From Loripinus fragilis (Eukaryota; Mollusca; Bivalvia; Lucinida; Lucinidae): 64,000 nt of DNA. The DNA lies in the NCBI GenBank assembly GCA_964019695.1, contig OZ026516.1:101742368-101806367 (forward strand), read 5' to 3'. Below, piece after piece: positions 1 to 10,829 of the stretch; positions within the stretch are counted from its first letter, which is position 1, and the number at the start of each line of letters is the position of its first letter. Both the position numbers and the translations under genes were made by a program. The notes under the pieces are model-generated. The model did no database searches. It was given only the letters and a program-made list of their open reading frames with translations, and was not told where the DNA came from.

Positions 1-432
1 CTCCACAATATAAGTTTATCATATTCCATTTCAGTAAACTGCAGAGGTGGCATACTGTAAAGATATGAGTGGTCCCTGTGCTGCATGCTAACCTAAGGGA
101 CGGCTCTGTCAAGACTTTTTTGATGCTCACTCACCTAAGCCTCATCTTCTTATGGATTTGAGTCGTCCCTGTGCTGCACGCTAACAGGGACGGCTCTGTC
201 AAGACTTTTTGGATACTCACTCACCTAAGCCTAAGCTCATCTTCTTCCAACCCTGTATGCCACATGGACCAGTCCTGTCTTTAGAGTATGCTACACAATA
301 TAAGTTTATTATAGTCCATTTCAGTAAATTGCAGAAGTGGCATAATATAAAGATTTGAGTGGTCCCTGTGCTGCATGCTAACAGGGACGGGTCTGTCAAG
401 ACTTTTTGGATGCTTGCTCACCTAAGCCTCAC
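1..432. repeat. Locally duplicated block
   Basis: Three imperfect direct copies of a segment containing GTCCCTGTGCTGCA (near 72, 163 and 362), each followed by a GGGACGG and TCTGTCAAGACTTTTT stretch. The first and third copies also share about 70 bases of upstream sequence. I see no coding signal. The following stretch, 433-894, holds nothing I recognise. Confidence 0.6.
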
Positions 433-894
433 CATAACTTTCATAACTTGTCCATAAGTAGTTCTTCATGTGCTTATTGATTGTATCAATTTAACCATAC
501 GAAGAAAATAGATATTTTTTATTTTACTTTAGATATAAAATTGTCTTTGTTCTACAGCATGCTTTTCAGAAGCAATCAATCATGTGCAGGTATCTGTTTT
601 CATAGCATAACCAACTGTTTGCATATATAGTAATGTATATGTACATGTAGCACAAATAAGTTCTTGAAATGATGAAAACACTTCCAGTTTTAATATGTCT
701 AGTTAATTATCTGAACCTTCAAATACATCCATACATGTATTTTGTGTCTACAGGTAGGGAAGGCTGTGTCTAGATTGAAATGATGAGCATGCCTATCTGA
801 GTCTTCATTGATTGCATAAGTACCAAACTTTCATGAGCCAGTTCTTCAATTAAGTCCTCATTAAGAAACGAAAACACAATATTTCACATGTATA

Positions 895-1089
895 CAGTAA
901 AACCAGTGTAAAACGGCCACTCTCAAAAAGACTGAAAATTGGTTTTCAAGACAAATTATTGCTTAATGCAAGTCAGAAGTATTGCATTCTGTAATACTTT
1001 TGACCTTCATTAAGCTACCGTTTGTCATTATGATCTTTGTTTTACAAATGTATCTATTTTTGGGTGGCCGTTTTACACAGGTTTTACAG
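895..1089. mobile_element. Family A foldback element
   Basis: Starts CAGTAAAACC, ends GGTTTTACAG and is flanked by TA on both sides. The two arms are near-complementary (AAAACGGCCACTCTCAAAAA against TGGGTGGCCGTTTTACAC). The TA target and CAGT end fit a Tc1/mariner-type non-autonomous element. Confidence 0.75.
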
Positions 1090-1091
1090 TA

Positions 1092-1400
1092 GGTCCACAA
1101 AAGCAAAAAAATTTAAGCATAAAATTGTGAATATTTTCCTACCTATCAGTCTCAATATGTGTTTTTGTGCTCAAAAGAGCTGTTTTATTTAGATAGTATT
1201 TTTGAGTACCAACAACATATGTTTGCTTTAGAAATAACAAAAATATTCAATTAAGCCTACTTTATCTAGAAACCAGATTTCAGTAATATGCACTATTGTC
1301 TAGGACCTTAACGGGCTTCAAGATAATTGATTATTTATTGTTCTTATTTCTCAACCAAAACATGTGATATGGGTGCTCAAAAGAACCATCTCATTTTTTT
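1092..1400. mobile_element. Family B foldback element plus a half copy
   Basis: 1092-1265 is a diverged family B copy, with TGCTCAAAAGAGC opposite TTTTTGAGTACC. 1326-1400 is a left half only (CTTATTTCTCAACCAAAACA, then GGTGCTCAAAAGAACC). Confidence 0.6.
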
Positions 1401-1525
1401 TTACTTAACGGGCACTTACTTGAGAAAAGATGCATATTCTTTAGCATCCTTATTCTTTGCTTCTTCATCTCTTGGTACAGGGGCGCTTTCTGGTCTACGA
1501 AGTATGTGATACCGGCTGTGAATGA

Positions 1526-1861
1526 GTGGGCCTCGCTCAAATCCCAGATCTGTCAACACCATTGTTGGTTGAAAATTGCTTCAATAAATCACCAGATCAT
1601 GACACAAAACCTAAAAGCACAACAAATTCAATTAATATTAGATTATTAAGACCATATATCTTGACACTCCTGGGAACAAGTGCACCCCAGGGAGGGTCTC
1701 ATCTTCAGACTATGACAAAAGCACCTGTAGTTCCAAAAGATCAGCTGGTATTAAATGAAACTTCAGCATTTAGAAACTGTGATGCTGGTCATGAGCTAAT
1801 ACGTAAACATTTATTGCATGACATATGTAATGAAGCATTTTCTGCTTCCGCTGTTGATTAG
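1526..1861 (+). other. 111-codon open stretch, probably not a gene
   Basis: An open frame without a domain I recognise, without repeats, and without partner exons I can connect. It lies 2.6 kb upstream of CFAP299 on the same strand. Open stretches of this size occur by chance in 64 kb, so I list it only as unproven. 1862-2032 holds nothing recognised. Confidence 0.12.
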
Positions 1862-2032
1862 CCTTCTTCGTCTTCTCAAGATTAAACTAAGTGCATATCT
1901 AGAAAGTTTTGTCAGAGAGGGCCCAACTCAACTTTGATGTGTTTTTGTTGTTTATTAGCCGATGACGTGAGAGTCTTTTTTTCTGTGTTCTTTTAGTTGA
2001 TGACTGGAGAGAGGATCCAAATACCACTAACA

Positions 2033-2110
2033 GCAGGCCATCATCGACCCTCCAGCAAAATGCCATTTAAATGGCGTTTTGCTGGTGAGCCGATGATGGC
2101 CCAATATTGA
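2033..2110. repeat. Short perfect-arm palindrome
   Basis: CCAGCAAAATGCCATTTAAA is followed by its near-exact reverse complement, and outer arms GGCCATCATCG / CGATGATGGCC extend the hairpin. A second member of the family is at 25333-25416. Confidence 0.7.
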
Positions 2111-2494
2111 ATGCTCAATTCGTTGATAGCTTTGTGATTTCCCAGGGGATCCAGACGAGTAGTTCTTAGGAACCCTATAGCGCATGGTAGGTGTCACAGC
2201 ACTTTGAAACAATTCCACCTGATAAGGTTTCAGTTATTTAAATTCTGTGATATTCCCCGAGGTCCGTTATTGTTTGATCACTATGAATTTAGTGTTGGCG
2301 TAGTGTGTCCGGGTTGAATCCAGTCTATAACTCTCCCAAAGGTTAAAAGCAATCTTTAATATGCACATGTACATTCAAAATCTAATCTAGTAGCTGCTGG
2401 GACATTACTCGATGGTTCATGGATGACACTGAAGCCTTCAGGGCTTCAAGATTTTCCGGAGTCCATTACTACCTAGTATCAATCTTCTATACTG

Positions 2495-2570
2495 GCAGTG
2501 ATCAAAACTGACCATTACGCCAGGGAGTGTTAATTTTGAAATTTGGAAAAAAAAACAAAAAAACTTTTAG
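2495..2570 (+). repeat. 3' tail of a retroposon copy
   Basis: ATTACGCCAGGGAGTG, then an AT-rich stretch and an A-rich tail with AAAAACAAAAAAAC. The same tail recurs at 3761-3834, so it probably marks the 3' end of a + strand non-LTR element. Confidence 0.5.
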
Positions 2571-2581
2571 CTTTGTTTTGA

Positions 2582-2890
2582 CTAAATGAAAAGAGCCCTA
2601 ATCTCCTCTGTGATCTGAGCAGGGACTGCAGAAAGAGATTGACTATTCAAACGTGGAATAGTCCAGGGAAAGAATGAATTCTTCATGGCATCACCGTACA
2701 TGTATGTCTGGTATCTGCAATATTGTGCACAAAGTGATGCCCTGGTAACTTTTGAGTTCATAATTTCAGGAGACCGAGCATTCCATTCTTTCAATGCTCT
2801 GGGAAAGAAGAACATTTTCCCCTTATCTGTTCTGCAGGATATTATTTGCAGAGCTCTGTGATTCTTTACTTTAGCCCCGGCTTTAGCCAT
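2582..2890 (-). pseudogene. LINE ORF2 C-terminal remnant
   Basis: The 102-codon frame has two stretches like the extreme C-terminus of CR1/jockey-group LINE proteins, which read as FFPR followed by a W-N pair: MFFFPRALKEWNARSPEI near residue 26 and NSFFPWTIPRLNSQS near residue 71. Two such tails in one frame suggest a rearranged or duplicated scrap. There is no reverse transcriptase core nearby. The family assignment is from memory of the motif. 2891-3550 holds only a short GGGGGCGACCGCCCCC palindrome near 3266. Confidence 0.4.
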
Positions 2891-3559
2891 GGCATTTTCC
2901 TCTTTGCTGGTTTAAGTCTAGGCTCTTTACTAAAAATGATTTTGACTGGGAAGTAAAAGTGTCAGCTTAACTCCATGGTTTTGCAATAGATGTAGGGACA
3001 ACATGCTCAAGTTCACATCACAGTTGAGGACCAGGCCTACACCCTCTCAGACAGTCCCGATTCTAAATGCTTATGTACATCTACATTGATCTACTTTGTC
3101 ACACTTGACAATTCTTCAGTGGTGCGGAAGAGAAAAAAGTTTGGAAGACTTTCAGTTTAGCGGTCCCCAGAAATTGTAGAAAATGACTGAAAAGCCCTTT
3201 AATGCACCCCAACACCACCAAATATCCGTAGTTTATTTATCGAGGTTATGAATTCTTTTTAATATGGGGGCGACCGCCCCCACACCCCCGTCGAAATGCT
3301 TATTTTTGCTTTTTTGGCCAGTAAACATGCACAAATGAATACTTCCGGGGACGGTTAAACTGGAAACTACCCAAAAGTTTAATAAGGCCGCATCAAACCA
3401 CTCTACATAAATGGCAGCTGTCAAGTTAGCTAGCCACACATACCATGACACAATGGCAGTGTCGTTGGAACATTGCTGAGGTTAGAAGAGAGTACTTTAA
3501 GTATTACCATCTATTACAGCACAGCAACGCTTCGACCTACCGACAAAACTGCCTATAGC

Positions 3560-3835
3560 AGGATAATACCACTACAGAGTGGTTACAATGGCCTCAATCA
3601 GTACAGATCCAAGTTAGGACAAACAGAGAGCAGCCTCTGCAAGTGTGGTCAAGCTGAAGACACTGAGTACTTCCTCCTTCAGATCCTGGGACATGTAGCT
3701 TGTACCACATTAACATGCTTTCTTTCTCTTAATACTGGCACAATCAAATTATGATCATTACGCCAGGGAGTGCAATTTTGGAATTTTGATGAAAAAACAA
3801 AAACAAAACAAAAAAACAAAACAAAACAAAAAAAT
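3560..3835 (+). pseudogene. LINE ORF2 C-terminal remnant with A-rich tail
   Basis: Translation includes SGYNGLNQYRSKLGQTES followed by LCKCGQAEDTEYFLLQ. This is the C-x-C-G-x-x-E-D-T-x-x-(F/H) signature found after the reverse transcriptase or RNase H of many LINE ORF2 proteins. The frame closes soon after, and 3761-3834 is an ATTACGCCAGGGAGTG tail ending in repeated AAAAC. It is a short 5'-truncated copy. Confidence 0.5.
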
Positions 3836-4249
3836 GCAAGATTAACATTCAAGAACTCCTTGGAACCAGCGACAATGAGAACGTTCCAGAATACAGAGAA
3901 ACCAGCATAAAAAGGAGCTTGTCGAATTCATTGAGGCCACAGGTAAATCGACCCAATGCATCTTCTCCTGAAAATGGACGTCCATAAAAACAGCAGGTGC
4001 CCATTCCCCACCCACTTTAGCAACCTGAGAAAATGCATGCGTGAAACACAAATATTCTATTGAAGTCATCCTTATTTACAGCACGCATTTGTTAAAAGGG
4101 TACATATAAAATAACACAATCTTAACCTATGGTTCATTCATTACCGAGCCAACCAGATAAAATGGAAAGTTCTGTGAAAGCTAAACGTCTCCAATGGAAA
4201 CTAAATCCTTACAGGAAGTAACTTTTCTGTCAAATTACTTCCCTTGAAC

Positions 4250-4480
4250 GTAAACGTTTCCACAGTGACAAAATTAAAGCGCACTTCCGGGAACTATTTT
4301 TTAAAACTCAATTATTAATTAGAGCAAATTTTCAATATAAGTTGATTCATATAGCGCATCATTCACTAAAATAAAAGTATTTTGATATTTAAAATGATAA
4401 CCTAACTCACTCATATGATTCAAGGACATTTTCAGTTTTGTGACTATTTCGTATTAGCGCTTCCATATTGTTTACATCAA
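4250..4480 (+). promoter_or_regulatory. CFAP299: Putative CFAP299 promoter
   Basis: The 250 bases before the CFAP299 start contain an ETS-type ACTTCCGG (4283-4290), two forkhead-type sites (GTAAACG 4250-4256 and TGTTTACA 4469-4476) and an imperfect RFX X-box-like pair of half sites (GTTTCC..AGTGAC, 4256-4269). There is no TATA box at a useful distance. FOXJ1 and RFX factors are known to drive ciliary genes. That these sites are used is inference. Confidence 0.3.
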
Positions 4481-4501
4481 CAGTACTTCGGCACTAACAA
4501 C

Positions 4502-4609
4502 ATGGAGGAAGAAGTTCAAAGTGGTTCTGACAACCTTGTCACCGAATACAGCAATTATGAGGAGTTTTTGAGCTCTCAGATCAACTCATTAGATTTATTT
4601 TATCTTGAA
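4502..4609 (+). CDS. CFAP299: CFAP299 exon 1
   Basis: 36 codons from MEEEVQSG to FYLE, followed by the donor GTATGA. It ends in phase 0 and joins to DEELARQ in exon 2, as in other family members. Confidence 0.93.
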
Positions 4610-7600
4610 GTATGAATCGATTTTCTCAATTTATAAAATCAAAGGGAAAAACGTGCGTTTTGTGACCTGTATAATTTTGTGTTGTTGTTCCCACAAAAAG
4701 GCAACACATCAGATTTTATGTTGACAGTGAAATTATAGAATGCCAAACCTTGTTTGATAGTTTTTCTTTATTTCTCTATATAAATTTTCCTCGCCGCGAG
4801 TGGGGATCAAACCTGGGACCTCTAGCACCAAAGGTGTTTAGTGCCTAACCACTGAGCTACCACGCTTTCTTTTTCCAACAAGCCCAAGTTGGGACACTTG
4901 TATTTTACCAAGATGACCATGTATTATAGAAACAGCTTTACTGCCAAACCATGCCTCATATTCGCCATTACTACATAACATCTCATGGCGTAAAGGAACC
5001 ATACGCTCATCTTGGTCACGCAAGTCAGTGCCTTCGTGTTAATAGCAGCAAAGCGGAAACCAGGCCATTGTATAGTCCCAGTCAATATCCAAAACTATTG
5101 CCTGGGCAATAATTCACTGACTCCTGACATAGCAAAAAATACACAATGACTCTGTATACATTGGGTAATTATAATATCCAAGACACACTATTTACCACAA
5201 ATGAAAGTGTTTTTTTCTGTATTTCGGCCAGAAGGCCTAATTTTCCACACAGGTATTTTCTTGACAATGGTAAACTTCACTGGTATTAACTCGCGGTATA
5301 CTGGTGGTGCGTGGCTATTGACATTGTTCTCGTGTGATGAAACGTTTCGTATCAACCACATAATCCTCTAGCTCTGACAAAATGCAGTCTCTCCACTCCT
5401 TAAAATCTTCTTCTTGTTTTGCTTCTTATAACATGTTTACGTCCAGGTGACGTATCCCGCAGCAATCAAAGTCTTTTCCTCATTTTTTCCCTTACATTTT
5501 CATATTTTGCACACTCTATTTAATAGTGATTTATTTGTTTCCTTTTCTCCACGTACGCAGTTAGCATCTTTTTTTTATGTTGCAATTTTCCAAGTAGTCG
5601 TTTAATTCAACATAGCCTGTTCTTAACTGGGATATTATCCTTTCACCAAAGAAAGACTGGAAAGTGTGAGCAATTTCAAATTTAACTTTTGGCCTGAACT
5701 GAAATAAATGTCTTCTTTTATTTGACTTTTCCCACATCTCCTGCCACTTAACAAATCCTGACTTCCTTGCTGCTTCTTTCACATCGCCTAAAGAAATCAC
5801 AGGTGGCAAATTATCTTTTTCCTTTGCTCTTTGAGCTGCTTCTTTGGCCAACATGGCTGCGTATTTATTGCCTTTAATGTTTGCATGTCCGGGTGTCCAA
5901 GATATTTCTATGGATATGTTGAGTTTTTCAAGTTGTTTTAAAGTATTTTTTATTCATGAATTGTTGTTTGATGGGATTTGGCCTCCCACCCTAGTACCAG
6001 TTGACCAACAGCACTCTGGCTATCTGGAAAAACTTGGATTTTCTTGATATCTGATTGACGCTCTGTCTTGTATTGATATATATGATTAAGAGCCAGTTTG
6101 ATGGCTACTAATTCCCCAAGTAATATAGAACCTCTGTTGCTGACTGGTTGTTCAATCGTTATAGGGTCGACAGAACCGGGCATGAACAGACATGCTCCAG
6201 CACCGCAAGGTCCCCGGTTACCAAGGCACGAACCATCAGTAAATCCTACTGCAGTTTCTGTATTACAGCTGTCTATAAGGCCTTCTATTATTTCTCTTGA
6301 TATCTTTTCCTGTTCTGCAGTTCTTGTTTTTGATGAACCTAGCTTCTGCCAATATTCAGGAGATCTTTTGGTTGGTTGAAGGGATTCAAGAAAGTTAAAC
6401 TCCTTTTCTAAGCTTTGAAGAGAGACGTCGGTGTTAGTTGTCATATCTGCTACTTGAACATTCATTTTCCCAAATGGAGAAAGTGTTAAAAATTTCTACA
6501 GGCAGCCTGTATTTCTGACTGTATTCAGGATATTAAGCGTTAAGTAAGCAGTTGCTCTTGTCAGTCCCTTTGTGATTGGTTTATAATCTTCTCAGTTCCT
6601 TTAGTGATTATTTAAGACAGGTTAAAATATAATTTTACTTGCAGGATGAAGAACTAGCAAGGCAGCTGGTAGAGTTAGGATACAGAGGAAGCGGAGAGGT
6701 CCTCAAGCGAGAGGAGTTTGAAGCCAGAAAGGCTGCAGCTGAGGCCAGCAGGCTGTCAAAGAGAAGTCAACAAAAGTAAGTAGGAGTTATTCCATCTTAG
6801 ATATAAATTTCATAGAATGTTTAACCTTTTACCTGCCGATATATTTTTTTTCCTGAAAATGTGGTCTGCTCAGTGCTGTGCTGAATTATTCAAATGCACA
6901 TCAGAATACTTTTACCGTGGTAGCAACACTATGAACCCTGATCAGACTGCTCCTAAGGAGCAGTCTGATCAGAGTTCATATTATTTGCAATGTGGGCTAC
7001 TAAAGTATAAGCAGATGAGAGAGCAGGCGTCAATTGTTGTAGATGGTGGGAAAAGGGTAAAGATGAAGTTATGAATAAGTTTACTCTGCATAATGTATCC
7101 ATATTTCCAGCATAATGAATTTTATATAAGGTATATCATTTTTAGAGCATAAATTTTATCCATTTATGCCGAATGTATACTGAGGGAAAAAAGTTTAGCA
7201 ATTAGTTGTAACGGGGTTTCACATAGGTGATCTTTTAAGCATTAGATCTTTATAATTAGCAGGTTCAAACACATGTCAGTTGTTTGAAAATGATCTAATG
7301 GCTAACCACAAGAGGCCAAAAGAAACAAAATCCAATTTCATAGCGAATATTTGATCTGCTGAGCATTTTAATTTAAAACGTTATTCAATTGAAAGGGAGG
7401 TAATTTGAAAAAAAATATGATTTTCAACTGAAAAAGGTGATAGACTATGAACTGAACATATAGTTTTAAACCGCCTTTCACCTTTTTACTTTTAGATCTA
7501 AACATTTGACAGAAAAATAAAACTTTTAGCAGAAAACTATTCACGCTATTGCCAGATAGGCTGTTTAAGCAAAGGGACTTAAAATCGGACTTTACATGAT

Positions 7601-8208
7601 GTGAAATGTCAACCTGTTACATACGGGACTTTAACGGACATCCAGGTATCTGCGATGCGCTGAAGCGGTAATAGGGAATTATAATGGAAGGTGTTAGTTT
7701 TTATACTATATCTTTTGAAATTATAAAAGCAGAATTCCTGTGCAAACAAATGTTTTACCTAAATATCTCACGATTATTCTGATATAATTTTTATGAATTT
7801 CCCTCTGCAAACTCTTCGTCCTTTTTGATGGTTTTTGATAGAACCCTAAGAATGATTAAATTATATAGTAAAACAGGCTTTTTTAGATCTGGTCATTGGT
7901 AGATATTCTGACATAGTTATTAAAGTATTCAATATATTTTCTCTGTGCAAACGGGACACTATGCTCAGATCAATTGCGAACAAATTGGTATATTTTTCAT
8001 ACAATTAAAATAAAATTTGATGTAGCCTTTTGAATTTTTCCTGGTACAACCCCTACTACTTTTTCACAAGCTTCCCACCGTAACGGAGGTATAATCTATT
8101 TTTAGCAACTGTATCCAAGGTAACAACAGGTATTGACCACACATACACTATAGTAATCGCGTGTCTATAACTTAGCTTTTTGAAAGTTAAGCTTATTTAT
8201 TTATTTTT

Positions 8209-8279
<71 letters not shown>

Positions 8280-10777
8280 CATAGGTTTAAATAAACAAAA
8301 AAAATAGCGTAAAATTGTAAATATTATCTTATCAATCAGTTTTAACATATGCTTTGGGTGCTCAAAAGAACAGTCTCGGTGAGACGGTTCTTTTGAGTAC
8401 CCACAACATATGTTCTGGTTGAGAAATAAGAAAATTAATTTTTTGGTACGCACTCTTAAATGCTAAAGTCCCGATTTATTTTTTTATTTATTCTATAAAG
8501 TTGCATTTGATCAGGGTATGCACTGTTTGCATAAAGAATATTCTATTAAAATCTAAATAAAAATAAAAAATACCACACAACTTAATACAAAATGGACTTG
8601 CCCTAATGCCAAGAGTGGGTAATTCTATTGACCTAAATTGGTTATGATTCTTCACTTGCTAGTGGCGATAATTTTGGTACAAATAGTTTGGATCCAGATC
8701 AGGCCCGAAAAAGCGTCGAACTGAACTGGATTCATACTGTTTGAGTGAGAAATTTTGACACTGTGTTGGTATTTCTGAAATGAAAGGCGAAAAAGATTTT
8801 GAAATATTGTTTCAAATGCCTATTTAAAAAGGAACCGATGGTATGCATTATTACCCAGCATGCAGAGAGTTGATTGACACATTATTCTAATTGTATAGCT
8901 TCAATTTATTGCCAATTATATAATTAATACTAAATTGGCGACCCTTGGCGAGTCTATTATTGGTGTAAAAACTGCGAAAATATGATCTAAAGAAGACCCA
9001 GATCATACGCGACAGAACGTGGCCTCTGATCAGGGTCTCTGTGGTTTCTTATTAAATGTTCTATTAAAATCTGAATAAAAAATATAAATACCACCATGCA
9101 ATCCTTGGTTCAAAAATGGACTGGTATAACTGATAAGAGTGGGAAAATCCATACGGCTAAAATCGGTAATTACCTGTATTTCTATTTCTTATAAATAGAC
9201 CCCTTTCCCATTATCGGATTTTACCTGCATCACGTGATATCGGCTGACCAGTCCAACAATTGGACTACTTCCGGTTTATGAAGCTGTAATAACTTACTAC
9301 TGATTTTGCATGCATTTCACTTATATTCTTAACGGCAAAAACACCACACAAAAGGAAAATGGCAATAATATGTACTACAATTACATATGATGACAAAAAG
9401 GGTTAATTTTATTTCAAATTTATCTAATTTACGCTGAATAAAGCCTTGCAGACTTTTATTCAAGTGGCACGCGTACCGGCATGTATTATTTCCACAATTA
9501 TTTCCGCTGCTGCTGACGAAGGCCCTGATGAGATGATGTGTTTCCCTGCGGGTCTACACTTTTTATTAACTTTCAAAAGAATGTCAAAAATATCACAGAA
9601 ATCGATGTGTCTTTACGCGAACTTTTCTGAGAAAGGATGTCTTTATATCGCCATATATACGAACTTTTCCAAAGGGAGAATGAATGGTTAGCATAGACCC
9701 GCGGGGAAACACCTTCATCAGCAACGGAAATAATAGGGAACTGTCTGCCTGTTTCACAAATGTCTCATTTTAGCCAAAAGTCATCTGAGTAAAAGTAGTA
9801 ATTTGGACATGTTCGCGCTAGAAGCAAATACGCTGTTATTACTTTTTAGAAGTTGCAGCAATAGAGTAAAACATCGACAGCTCGAACCCTGGTACATCGA
9901 AGCATCCGCATATGGCAAAAAGAATATATGAAACATTGTATTGCGAATATAGGGTATAGCTCTTTATATGCAATGTTTCGTGGGTACTCAAAAGAACCGT
10001 CTCAACGAAACGCTAATATTTTTTTGTATTCAAACGCATATTTTTGTAAGACTCGGACCGAGTGTAAGATTAGAGGAGAATAATAACTTTTTGATTCAAT
10101 TTTATTTGCAACCAAACTCCTTTTAGCTCAAACTACTGAAAGCTCGCTGTGAAATGTCTGAAACCCGCGCGCACTTCGAGTTGAAAAGAGTGAATATTTA
10201 AATGGGTCCCTATTTGTAGATAATCAGTTACGTAAAAGCAAAGGTTTTGAAATCTGGGACTGCATAAGCGTCCAAAACTGAATGTCATGTAACTCATATA
10301 TGAACGCCGAATGTTAATAGAAACTTTTAAAAAGTGTTTCTACAGTATCTTGTTTCATAGCTTCGCGTTGTTAGTCATTTAGGAACATTAACAGATCTTT
10401 AGTATTTAGTTGACCTTAGTTACTTGAAGAATTTTCGGGTAGAATTTCTATAGATGTCTAATTTCATCTAAATGTTTCAAATAACAGCAATATTTCATTT
10501 TACTATTTTTGAGCCACTGAATGTGGCTGTACACTAGCTATTAAAAGCTTAAGAACGGAATCGCTACTTTTCTAATTTTCGAAAAAAGATAAATTTATAT
10601 TTTCATATACACTAATAAGTATTCCGTATTTTTTACAATATATGTAATAAGAGTAAAATATACTTTGATTTCGAACTATTATAAAAATCGGCGCAGATTA
10701 AAGCAGACTCTAGAGAGCGCACAGACTCGCGAGAGTCCTCGCTGCTCGCACACACCAGGGTCTTTCTAGTAGAACTA

Positions 10778-10829
<52 letters not shown>

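Noticed and set aside
4415..4501. N-terminal extension of CFAP299 from an upstream in-frame ATG
   Set aside because: The extra 29 residues do not resemble the family, whose members begin at the ATG at 4502; the region is better read as promoter or 5' UTR.
4796..4872. Possible tRNA gene
   Set aside because: A and B boxes are present but the acceptor stem does not pair; it is a SINE head. The same applies to the heads at 23704, 52672, 53646 and 55075.
6098..6379. 93-codon + strand frame
   Set aside because: Antisense shadow of the RNase H remnant.
10633..10827. Open frame rich in Cys-Val repeats
   Set aside because: It is the translation of the CA microsatellite.
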